64,000 bases of DNA, from contig CM041083.1 of NCBI GenBank assembly GCA_023079485.1, positions 141,993,052 to 142,057,051 of the forward strand, read 5' to 3'. Numbering within the stretch: the stretch's first letter is position 1; every line of letters starts with the position of its first letter. Shown piece after piece: positions 50,161 to 60,179 of the stretch. Both the position numbers and the translations under genes were made by a program. The notes beneath the pieces were generated by a model. It ran no database searches. It saw only the letters and a list, made by a program, of their open reading frames with translations, and was not told the DNA's origin. Source of the stretch: Archilochus colubris. Lineage: Eukaryota; Chordata; Aves; Apodiformes; Trochilidae.

Positions 50161-50980
50161 CACACACTCTCTGTTGTCCCACATTCCCGACTGAAATTTG
50201 GGGTTGTTTCTTTCCCTTCCCCAAACCCCCCCTTTTTTTTTTTTCTTTTCTACCCAGGTACTCCAGTAAACACACACACGGCAGCGCCCCTAAAACGAGA
50301 TTCGTTTGACACCGATGTTTTGACTTCATCTCAAAAAGACAAAATCTTTCTCATACAAGTATGTTTTCCCTGGAGGGGTTTCCAGCACAATTTGCTGTAA
50401 TTTCTTTACACCTAACGGAACTGATGGGATCTGAGCAGTAAAACATATTCCCACAGTAGTTTCGCTCTCTCGCACTCTCTGTTACCCTCCTGGGGTTCAG
50501 ATCACTTTCTAGTATAAATATTGCCAATAATTGTGCTAATATGGTGATTCGCAGAAGGAATCATAGAATCTCTCCTGCCTTGTACGGCAGACCTAAAGCC
50601 GTGCGACTTCTGTTTTATCTCTCGGCGTATTCTCTCCTAACTGCTCGCCTTTCCCCTGCAGCGACTGCATACACTGCACTACATGACTTACAAGAACTGC
50701 CAACAAGGTCCCAGGGGGCAGCTAAAAACCGACCCCCGCCCGGCGACCAGGGTGTAAGTTGCTCTCCTGCCTCTGCATCACGGGCACCTAGAAGGGAAGG
50801 TGCGGTGAGCAAGACTCGGCTCTACAAAATTATCCAAAAGTTCAGGCCCTTCTCCCCTGTTTCACACATCCCCACACCCATTAAACCATGTGCTCCGGTC
50901 TCAGGTTGGTTTGGATTTTTTTTTTTTTCCTCCTTCAGAGAAGGGGGTTAAAAGCTGCCGAAGAAACTTAAGTGGCTCTG
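50161..50980. other. Mixed CpG-retaining sequence, possible short exon
   Basis: Includes a C/T tract near 50,226-50,250, a moderately CpG-rich patch (about 50,700-50,830) and a T-run at 50,918-50,930. A pyrimidine tract with CAG at 50,659-50,661 and a T|GTAAGT donor at 50,754 bracket 92 bp that could be a non-coding exon on the plus strand. The 136-codon plus ORF (50,541-50,951) shows no recognisable motif. Confidence 0.35.
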
Positions 50981-51200
50981 GAGTTTGTTTAATTTCCCTC
51001 CAGTGTTTACTGATAATTCGAGAGACGCTTATCTCGGGGAATATAACGATTAATACAACCGCAGGTTTCCAGATAAGTGATTGTGATGGAGATTGTTGGC
51101 GAGAAAATAGACAATTATCCGCTGTTAGCTTTACATAAAGATCGCATTAACTTGAATTAGTTATCAGACAAAAGAACATCAGAAAGCTGCACCTTTCTGC
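50981..51200. promoter_or_regulatory. Candidate conserved enhancer-like element
   Basis: AT-balanced block between CpG-rich sequences, dense in GATA words (CCAGATAAGTG, GCTTATCTCG, AGTTATCAGA, AATTATCCGC) and TAAT/ATTA words (CGATTAATAC, GAATTAGTTATC), with an AGATCGCATTAAC. Such clustering and CpG retention are typical of deeply conserved vertebrate regulatory elements. Conservation itself cannot be seen from one sequence. Confidence 0.4.
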
Positions 51201-51214
51201 CAAGGCAACCGCTT

Positions 51215-51620
51215 GCAGGCGGTGTGCTCCGCACAAGCAAACGCACCGCTGCCTCCCCAGCATCTCGCAAGCATGAAAAGGGCGGCAGGCTGGGGGCTCC
51301 GGTGGGGGGGGTGTGTGAGAGACCGGGGAGGCATAGGGGGGGTGGAAAGATGGGGGTGTCACGGCTCCGCCACGCCACGCTCATGCGGAGGCACGGCCGC
51401 TGCAAGGAGCGGGGAGGGTGAGCCCCGGGGCCGGGGGATCGCTTTAATATCAGCTGCCCGGCCGGGCCGCTTTCATTTCCATAGGGCGAAATTAACATGG
51501 ACGTGGGGCAGGCGCTGGGGCGGGAGGCAGCGCGCCCGGGGAAGAAGCGGCGTGGCTGATCGCCAAGGAAACCTCGCTGAAAGGGAAGAGGAGAGCATGT
51601 GGCTACTAAAACCCCGACAC
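51215..51620. promoter_or_regulatory. CpG island
   Basis: High G+C and frequent CpG (for example 'gccccggggccgggggatcg' and 'ggcagcgcgcccgggg'). It includes GGGGCGGGAGG-type Sp1/KLF words and G-runs at 51,304-51,356. It could be a promoter for an unseen or non-coding transcript. No coding exon is recognised. Confidence 0.6.
51304..51356 (+). other. Candidate G-quadruplex
   Basis: Four G-runs of 8, 4, 7 and 5 bases (51,304-51,311; 51,325-51,328; 51,336-51,342; 51,352-51,356). The first loop is long, but the 8- and 7-base runs can split to give shorter loops. Confidence 0.5.
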
Positions 51621-51629
51621 AATAATAAC

Positions 51630-51634
<5 letters not shown>

Positions 51635-51663
<29 letters not shown>
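51635..51663. repeat. A29 homopolymer
   Basis: Longest A-run in the window. It sits inside a GC-rich region, with a GGAAAACC flank. No retrocopy body is recognised upstream. Confidence 0.92.
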
Positions 51664-51665
<2 letters not shown>

Positions 51666-51689
51666 AAAACCATAATGATAACTTGGAGG

Positions 51690-53138
51690 CAGCCCGCTAT
51701 TTGCATATGAAACCAGCGGCCAGAAGCGCGGAGGTCCACTTGCCGCATTATGTGCTCGGCGGTCCGAGGCTCCCCCCCCCCCAAGCCTGAAAAGCCTTTT
51801 TACTATTTCTCCTCTCCCCAGGAAAAGCTGATTCCTTCGTAATTGATAGAGGGAAGGACCGTAATTAATTTCGCAGCGAAGTAAAGTGCAGCTTCTTTTC
51901 CCGGATGGAGAGGAAGGGGTAGGAGAGAGTAAAGGGGGAGAGACAGAGGAGGCGAGAGCAACTCCCCCCGAGAACCCCCAATTAAAGGAAATCACGCCTC
52001 ACCCTCTCCGGCACCGAGGCACAACCCCCCCCTTCCTCGACTCCTCGCCACCCTCTCACTCCCCGGGGAGGCAGGAAGGGCAAGGATCGTGGGCTGCTTT
52101 CACGAAGTCAGAAAGCATTCACCAGGCGTTTGTGTGGCGGGTGGTTTCTGTGGGAATTGGGTGGCTCGAGTAATTGGGGGAGGTGAGGGTGCAACCGGGA
52201 CGGGGGGGTGGCGGGTGCACTCTCGGCTGGTTTCTCTCTGGAATTAAAGGCAGTCTTCAAAATAGGGTGTTTGTTAGAGAAATTCGGTCTGGAGGAAACC
52301 TGCCATTTCGGATCAGTGCGTTCTCTGTGCTAGATTTTCAGACAGACCCTGAAGAACCGTGTTTATTTGGGGAAGCAAAGGGGGACGCGGGAAGATGGGG
52401 AGGGCTGGGGGATGGAAAAGGGCTTCTCGTGTGCCATGGGTCAATGAGGAAAAAAACCGAGGTGTTTCAGGCGTCGGACTGGAGCCGAACAGATGCTGGG
52501 GTAGCACGGGAAAATAGGGGGGCACCTCAGGGTCCACGCATGAAGCAGCAGCGAAGGGAGCGAGGAGGGGATGCCGGGGCAAGCGGCGCTGCTCCCACCG
52601 GGAACGGAGACCCCCGGGAGCCGTCCCCAGCCCCGGGACGTGCCGCTGCCGCTGTTGGGTCCCCGCTGAATGGAGCGGATAATGATCCCCGGTTCCCAAG
52701 GCAGGCTTGCTGCTGCCTGGTGAGCCTTGGATTTGTGTGGTCCAAGCCTTTCCCAGCTTGTCCCATTCTGTCACCGGGATAAGGGGCTCCCTCGGCTCGT
52801 TTGCACCTGCGTCGCTTTTGGCTCCTTCAGGAATGCGCTGAAGCTTGTAATCAGCTTTGTGAAGCCATTGAGTGCACGGCTGAGTGAAACTTCCAAAGCT
52901 CGCAGAAAACTGGCCCGCTGAATAGGAGTCAGCATGGGGCTTCTCTCCAAGCCCCTGGCCTGCCAAATTCCAGCAGAGCCCCTCACAATCAGTCCACACA
53001 AGCTTTACTGCTCTCCCCACACTGAGAGAAGCGAGAAAAGAAAAGCTAAAATACCAGTCACCGAGGTTAGCGGTTTGTTCCCAGATTAATGGCAAACGCC
53101 TCCCTCCCTGCTGCAGCTAACCAATTCACTCGGAAGAT
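51690..53138. other. CpG-retaining, GC-rich sequence without recognised gene
   Basis: Begins with an element-like stretch around 'gctatttgcatatgaaacca' (octamer-type) and 'accgtaattaatttcgc', then GC-rich sequence with its densest CpG part at about 52,540-52,700. The block 52,790-53,100 looks element-like ('gcttgtaatcagctttgtga', 'cagattaatggcaaac'). A 260-codon minus ORF (52,313-53,095) and a 202-codon plus ORF (52,174-52,782) overlap. GC-rich DNA has few stop codons, and neither translates to a recognisable domain. Confidence 0.4.
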
Positions 53139-53179
53139 GTATGTGTACATACATATATATAAATATATATATATATATG
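53139..53179. repeat. (TA)n / TATG-rich microsatellite
   Basis: Imperfect TA repeat flanked by ACATAC and TATG words. The alternating purine-pyrimidine pattern continues to about 53,225. Confidence 0.88.
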
Positions 53180-53493
53180 TTTGCGTATACATATGGATCT
53201 ACGTGCATATGAATATGTATGCGTGCCTACGTGTATAAAATGGAAAGAAAGAAAAGAGGGAGCGTTATTACTGTTTTACTTTATGTGACCAAAAGCCTTC
53301 AGTGTTTTTTTTGGCAGCAAACATGTAGAGGGCTATCTTGCTATCCCACAAGATCATGCTTCTATCATCCCTGTATATTCTGCAGCAGTTTAAAGGCTCA
53401 ACGGCAATATGATTTTTATTTTTCCTCTGGAGATGATTGAGTACCAAGAAAAACTCCATTGGAGTAAGAGAAATGCAATGGACAGGTTAAATT

Positions 53494-53510
53494 AAAAAAA
53501 AAAAAAAAAA
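53494..53510. repeat. A17 homopolymer
   Basis: Uninterrupted A-run. Confidence 0.85.
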
Positions 53511-53519
53511 TTACACAGC

Positions 53520-55000
53520 CACCAATAGTCCACTTTAAGATATCTCAGAATGTCCAGGCGTGAAGTTTTAACAGTGCACTTCATGCTTTTATGGTACTCG
53601 AAGGATAAGTTAGCCATGTCAGACGGACGACCGTCCGTGTCGTGTGTCCGCCCCCAAGCTGGGGACTGCAGGGCACGGGGTCCTCATCACTTGGTCTCCA
53701 TCTCTGCCACCCGTACCGCTTCCACCCCGGGGAAAAGCTTGCCGAGAAGGTCTCGCTTGAGGGAATCCCCTGATTTTGAGCATCCTTAACACGTTTCACT
53801 GCTACGTTAAAACTTTCCCAGCATCTGATTGTACAGGCAGGAGTGACGCTAAGCAGTTCAGAATACGTAGCACGACTTCGTCATACTTTTCATCCGGGCT
53901 CTGAAAGTCTGCATGTGGGTGAAGATCCGCATTTATTAGGAAAAAAAAATTGAGTCGAGTTATACAAACACTTCGCTTTCTAAAGCAGTCCTTTCACGGT
54001 AATAAATTCTGTAGTATATTCTTAAATCAGCTAAAAATATAAGTGGACTGTAGCGCTAAATCTATGAGTATGGATCGACGGAGCAAGGCGTTATCTTCAG
54101 ATCTTGGGACTTATAAAATCCATATGTGTCTTCTTAAACACGTACCTAAAACGGTGAAAGTAACATTATCATAACATTAATACCTTTTTGTAAGTCCTTC
54201 TCCTGGGCTAGTATAAGGGAGAAAAAGGAGACGTCCAGCATGTCCAGAGATAATGTCTCCTGAAGAGTTTTGCCATGCCTCTTAATTACGTCATGAAAAT
54301 CATGTTTTGTTGACGTCCACATAGAAATACCGGCAGCAGAACAGACAAAAGTAACTCCACAGGGCTGGTAAGTGTTTCTTCTAAGTTCAGCAGGATTTTG
54401 CCCTTGCTGACTTGCTTTTGACATCCTCTCAGTTATCGCGTTTTCAGGAATGTCCAAGAAATCGATGACGGCAGTAGGTGTTTTCACCATCGTCGACTGA
54501 GAAGTTCGTGAGGGCTCAGCGGTAAGAGTCAATTGCACAGCAGACGACTACATAGGATAGTTTATCAGCATCAGTGCACCACATTCTGATCCCCAAGTCC
54601 CTCTAAAGGGTAACATAACCCCAATGGAAAGAGTTAGGGAGTAAAAGCGTAGAGCAACACGTCTGATATTGAAGTCTTGACCCTTGAGATTGCGGCGGCA
54701 CAGAACCTTCTCCGTGTGCCCAGAGTTGGTGTAAAGCCACATCTTTTTCGGTCTGTAAAGTTTCTTTTCTGTACGGAAGTTTGATGTGCTATTTTCGACG
54801 GTGTTGCTTCTTCCAACCATTCTCAGTGACAAGTCATGAGGATATGCAGTAATTCAGAAATTAGTGAAATTTTATTCTTGGTGGGGGCGTTGGATTAAGA
54901 GGCTGGGAGAGTGTGAAACAAGTCAACGTGTAATTGTATGATAAGGCTCTCACGAGGAATTTATTGGCCAAGTTGCTATTTCTATTCCTTCCTAATCTCG
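53520..55000. other. CpG-retaining sequence with two in-frame minus-strand ORFs
   Basis: Scattered CpGs persist at only moderate G+C. On the minus strand one frame is open from about 54,856 to 54,551, broken by a single TAG (54,550-54,548), then open again to 54,146. That is about 230 codons with one stop. The translation matches no family I know. CRE-like words (TACGTCAT, TGACGTCC) lie at about 54,287-54,317 in plus coordinates. Either a decayed coding relic or conserved non-coding DNA could explain this; chance is also possible. Confidence 0.3.
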
Positions 55001-55205
55001 TTTAGCACATTCATTCTCTGCAATCTGTCTCCATAATCTTCTGTGACAGAATGGCAGCCAATAGAAGCATGCATGTTTGGAGAGAAGAGAAAATATGCAG
55101 AGGCGTGATAAACTGATGCTAATTATCCATATTTAGGACACCGAGTGCAGAAGATCAAGGTTTACAAATAACAAACCAGAGCCAATGATGATGGCTTCCT
55201 AGTGT
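55001..55205. promoter_or_regulatory. Candidate conserved enhancer-like element
   Basis: Contains 'gcgtgataaactgatgctaa' followed by 'ttatccatatttagg' (homeodomain, GATA and MEF2/SRF-like words), CCAATAGAAG, and a GATCAAGG (TCF/LEF-type). There is no repeat and no ORF. The assignment is by motif density only. Confidence 0.35.
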
Positions 55206-57540
55206 GGAATATATTGGAGGGGACAAGATAAGGGTTTCACATGCAGAAGAGATTTATTGGTCAAAGGGTTCACCTTCCACTTTTCCACTTTTATATAGCA
55301 GTAAATTATTTAAGCTAAATTCACCAGAACATTACTCTTTTATTTGGCAATGTGCCATGACTTGCTCTTTCTTTGTGTCCTTTCAATGCAAATCCTTGTA
55401 GTGTAACATCAGTTGATAAGAAACAAATAATTGAAGTAATAGGTAATTCCCTTTAAATTGTGCATATAGGACAGTAAGGAAATCATCTGGTGTAGAATGA
55501 GACCAGAGTATAGAGCATATAGCTGAAAGTGAAACAATATCTATCTCGGCTATTAGATTACATTTGTACTGGAGAAAAATAACCTGCAGAAAACTTGTAG
55601 GTTGGACTAGGGAGAAAACCAGTCTAGTCAGATTTAGGTTATTTTCCTACAGATTCCTCAATTTTATTTTATTTTATCTTTACTGTAGAAAGACAGCTCT
55701 TTCCCCCGTTTTTCTTATTTTTTTTTTTAACTAACATTTCAATTAGGGATGCTGCATTCTCCTTTTAACAAGTGTTGGCTCTGAGAAATAATAAGGGAGT
55801 TGGGTTTGGCAATATTTCTGTAGTATAGTTGAGGGTCAGTGGAGTGATATTAGTAGTATGCAGTAATTGGATTGTAAAGTTTCCAAAAAGAGAATAATAT
55901 TTGCCGAGTTTATGTTTATTTGCAAGTTCAGAAAGTATTCTGCAAAGTGGCAAAAATTATTAATTAGTATCTTGCCATCAGGTGAGGATAACTTCCTCTT
56001 TGAAAAAGTCACTAACTAGGAAATTGTACGCCAACACTCCCAGCTGCATTTTCCTGTGTTGGTGGCACGACAAAACTCAGCAAACCACAGAACCCTGCTG
56101 CTGAAAATACACTTCTCAGAGGTGTTTCACTTGGGAAAATTCTTCAAAATTTCTCACACTTGATATAAGGGAAGATATTTCTTTAGTGACTGTTTAGGAC
56201 GAGAAATCTTTCTGGGCTCATGTTTAACTGAAGAATGACTCCTTATTTATTTCCCTGTCAAGTATTCCTTTAAACAGGTTCATGTTTGATGTTTTATGCA
56301 TGGACAAAAATACTGCAGTCCCAACCTGAACATTTTTACAGTCTTCCTAAAAATATTTCTAAAAGTAATCATGCTTTTTAACACACCACAAGTAGCTGGC
56401 TTCCCTCAAAATAACGCAAAATACATAGTTAGAAGAAAGAAAATAGGCAAGCTGAAGGGCTGCGACTTTGGTAATGGAAAGTTGCCGTTTGGTCACTCAT
56501 GGACAAAAAAAAAAAAAAAAAAAAAATAGAGAGAGAATCAGGATAGGAATAAGTCTGTGGAGTGCCACAGCTCCTGGGGCAAGGCGGGGTCCAGGGCTGC
56601 CCTGGGCATGGGCCATCTCTCCAGCAAGGGACATCCCCACTTGTCCCCCGGCGGGATAGGGATAGGGGAGAGAGGGTTGGTGGGTGACCTGAACCTGCTC
56701 AACGAAAAAACCCATCCGTGGGGCTGCTGTCTCCCGAGTGGCAGTGCCACAGCAGGGTGGGAAGAGGCCACTCTCACTGGTCTCTCTAAGATGCTCTTTG
56801 GCGTTGTCTGGAAAAGGCGGGGGAGGGCACATAGGATAGCCGGGGCCTGAAGTTCATTAAATGACGTTTGGCAACTAGTTAGACTAATTAGGTTGATTTT
56901 CAGAGTAAGTAACGGACGCTAAAGCCTGACCCGGTTTTAGTCAGAAGCCTCTCTGGCAGGAGGCACGGCAGGAGGCTCCCCTGCAGCTGCCTCTCCCCTG
57001 CTTGCCATGCAAAAGAGTTTTTCTCCCTGTTGGTAGGAAAAAAGCAGTCTTCTTCCAAGGAAACCTCGAAGACTTTTTTAAAGAAACATTTCGCAGTTCC
57101 GTTTGTCATCCCCAGAGAGACACTGGAAATCCTAATCCGGGTGTTTTCACTGACTGAGGCGTCCGCACAGGCGGAAGGAACGCCGAAGTCTCCCCTTAAC
57201 TTCTAAATGCAGTTTTGAGCTGTATTTTACAGTATGATGTCCGATAAGTGAGGGGACCCTTCCAGATGTTGCCCAGTTGTTTCACAGAATAGGAACGGAA
57301 CTTCTGTAATAAGTTTTCTGCCCTTTCTTAATTTTTTTTTTTTTACTATGTCTTGTACCACAAGCGCCAAAATGTATCCTTTGTGAACTTTAGCTCTCAT
57401 TTTCCACCTCTGACCTTCTATTCTTCATTCAGTATTCACATCTGAAGTGAATCGTCTACCTGTGAGGCAACGGGCACGGAATATTAAAACATGAAGGTGC
57501 AACGAGAAATCTTGGCTCATCCGTGCCTGTATCTGGTGCT
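55206..57540. other. AT-rich spacer with a GC-richer patch
   Basis: 55,206-56,500 is AT-rich with no recognised feature. An A22 tract lies at 56,505-56,526. 56,560-56,850 is GC-richer with only modest CpG and carries overlapping ORFs on both strands. Around 57,100-57,200 a few CpGs return. Nothing identifiable. Confidence 0.45.
56505..56526. repeat. A22 homopolymer
   Basis: Uninterrupted A-run directly after 'catggac'. No retrocopy is recognised upstream. Confidence 0.9.
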
Positions 57541-57544
57541 GCGT

Positions 57545-58080
57545 GCTTATAGAGAGAGATTTTCCATATGCATTCTGCAGGAATGCTTAGAAACTGGGAA
57601 ATTATCATGGGATGTTCCCAAGTAAATGGCGCTGTGACATATATTTGCAAAGCAGTTACTATTACCGCTCTGGCAAATTTTCATTAAAGAGAAATAACGC
57701 CATTTCATTGCTCTTCTGATCTTTAATAGCTGGACCTGTGGCACGTTTATCATGATGAGATTGTCCCGCTTATCTAGTAAACTTTGGTCTACGACTCCTA
57801 AAAGATTCGGGAAAATCATGCATGGCTTTTCCTTGAAGCTTCCTGGTCACAGCAAAGCAACTTATGTAATGACCCAAAAGTTGGTCTGCTAAATGGACCT
57901 TTTGGATGGAGGATTAGCATTAACTTGCTCAGCCTCGCTAAGAAGTTAGAAACTGAGAGGACAATTAAGTGCTTTTCGGGGGAGAAATGCATGTTCTGCT
58001 CTCATCTCTCCGCTATTTAGGCTATTCCGCAAGATACGTAAGTAATGATGTGACACCAGATCTTGTATGGAAAGTCCCCG
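57545..58080. promoter_or_regulatory. Candidate conserved enhancer-like element(s)
   Basis: Two adjoining stretches, 57,545-57,830 and 57,840-58,080. Both are moderate in G+C with retained CpGs and many developmental factor-like words (CATTAAAGAG, TTTATCATGATGAGA, GACAATTAAGTGC which contains an NKX-type AAGTG core, and TACGTAAGTAATGATG). No repeats or coding signals. Appearance only. Confidence 0.35.
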
Positions 58081-60179
58081 TTTAGCAAACACACTCTATC
58101 CTTTCTTCTTCACCCTTAAGGCAGTTAGAGACACACCGATGAAAAGTTTGTTCGGCTGAACTCCACCTTTCCCTTGATCTCCTCTTCATTTTATAGATTT
58201 TCTTTATTTTTTTTTTCTATTTTTTTGTTGGAGTCTGGGATTCACAGTTCTCCAAACTCTGGAGACAGAATGCATGAAACATGCAGGTTTCAGGTCCTCT
58301 ACAGCTGAGTATTTCCAAAGATGTTTTTCCATCTTGTTTTCTTTTATTTTTTACTGTTCTTCAATGTAGGAAATACATGTTTTCGCACTCACTCAATTGC
58401 ACAAGCATCTTGTTTTTCTTATTATTTCCTACATCCTAACATCGCAGGGGACATACGGAGCTCTCATCTGCCCTGTGACTGAAAAGCAATTTAAAGGAAC
58501 GTAGGACTGATAATGCACAAAGGTACAGATAATGAAAAACAAATAAAAAAAAAAACAAACAAAACCCCAAACAAAACAAACCACAAGCAAACAAAAAGCC
58601 ACCACCAACAAAAAAACAACTGCAAACTAAAGTAAAGCCCCTTTCTCTCTTCTGCTACATACAGGTAAAACTCTGAGGCACTGTAGATGGTTTCAGAGCC
58701 CCCAGCTTTCTTCAGGGGCTCGGAATTGTGTTTTGTTGCCGATCCTTCGTTTTAAACTCCTGTGTTTAGAGTTTCAGGTCTCTCCTACCGCCTTGGGCAT
58801 CTTGTATTTGCATCTCCAAGCCTGAAGAGCCTGTTACCCGATTCTGCTAATCTGATTAGGATTGCATTATCCAACAGTTTTAGCAAAACAGTCTTCCTAT
58901 ATTCTCCGTTTTGTTTTTTGTTTGGTTTTTTTGTTTTGTTTTTTTTTTTATGTACTGGGGTAAATAAATGAGCTGACGAAATTTGTGTGAGACAACATTT
59001 GGGTAGGAAATAAATGTCTCCCCACTCTCCCCACACCCTCACACATCCAACCCAACCACCCCGGTGGATAAATTATACTGCCCAAAATGTATGGTGCCTT
59101 TGTTCATCACGGGTTCCTAGTTGCTATGGAGAGTTTTACGCCTTGGTAAACTATATTTCACCTCTCCCGGTGAAAGCTATTCTCTGCCTAAACGCACACT
59201 TTGCAGACTCCAATCCTTCCCCCCCGCGTCGGCTGCACTTCCTTGGCCCACGCTGGTCTGCCCTGGGCTGAAGCCACCTTTTCCCACTCAGAGCTCAGCT
59301 CGCCCTCTAGCACTTGCCCAATTGTTTGACCAGCGCCAGATGCTCTCCTGCTACTCTCCTTTTCGGTTTCATTGTGTCCCCACCTTTTTTTTTAAGGTTT
59401 CTGAGGGATAGTCCCTCTGTCTGAGAGCCGCAGCTAACCGTGGCACACGTCTTCTCCAAATCAATGCGAGGTGTCCGGGCTGAAAGCGTGGACAATGAGA
59501 TTTTACCGACCATGAAGCATACTACCCCCAAACCCATCCTGACAGACCATGCTAAAGCACTTGAATGACATTCTTGAAACGAGATCTTTCTGAAGGCTCC
59601 TGCCTTTAGGGAATTACACCCTCCAGGAAAGATAGGCATGAAACTGCACAGGGGAACCCTCGGGCTTTGTAAATAGGTGGGTTTCTTTGTCGCAAGGCCC
59701 CACCACTTCTATGCCAAAGCTAGGGACCAGTGAGCTTTCCCTGGGCAAGTGCTGCTCACTCCACACCAATCAGGGGAGATTAAAGGACGAGAGTTTAATC
59801 TAACCCTTTTCCTTCGGTATCTCCAGACTTTTTGGCAGCACATCTAGTGGTTCGACTCAGTTCAGCCAGCTCCGACTGACTTGTGTCAGTTTAGGCGTAC
59901 CCTATACGGGCATTGCCCGTGTGTCTCTATCCAGGTATATGGACTAACTAGGAAGAACTTCATGACTCCTGGTAGCTCCCTTTGTAATCTCGGGCATGTG
60001 GTGTAGGCAGGCTCCACACACTGCACAGCTGTTAAAGCGAAGGACCTCCAGTCTCCAAATTTTGGCTTGCTAATCCTCACTTTTGCAAAGTTTCCTCCAG
60101 CAGCAAATGACTCATTGCACGTAAAAGCCAACGGGCTTTCCCTTCAGCCTCTGATAAGGGAACTGTCTTGTTACATCTG
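58081..60179. other. Non-coding stretch before the main CpG island
   Basis: Contains T-rich (58,198-58,226) and A/C-rich (58,540-58,620) low-complexity tracts, and a G/T-rich one at 58,907-58,950. From 59,040 on, CpG and G+C rise. 59,760-59,960 has element-like sequence ('gattaaaggacgagagttta', 'gggcattgcccgtg'). No gene recognised. Confidence 0.45.

Noticed and set aside
50560..50577. 'aatcatagaatc', which resembles the complement of the CR1 tail
   Set aside because: A single short word with no CR1 body next to it.
51635..51663. A29 (and the A-runs at 7,045, 56,505 and 62,792) as tails of processed pseudogenes
   Set aside because: No retrocopy body, polyadenylation signal or flanking duplication is recognised beside any of them.
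52313..53095. 260-codon minus-strand ORF, the longest in the window
   Set aside because: It lies in GC-rich DNA where stops are rare, overlaps ORFs on the other strand (202 codons at 52,174-52,782) and has no recognisable domain or splice context.
53623..53638. Small hairpin ACGGAC-GACC-GTCCGT
   Set aside because: A 6-bp stem with a 4-base loop is expected by chance in 64 kb. No supporting context.
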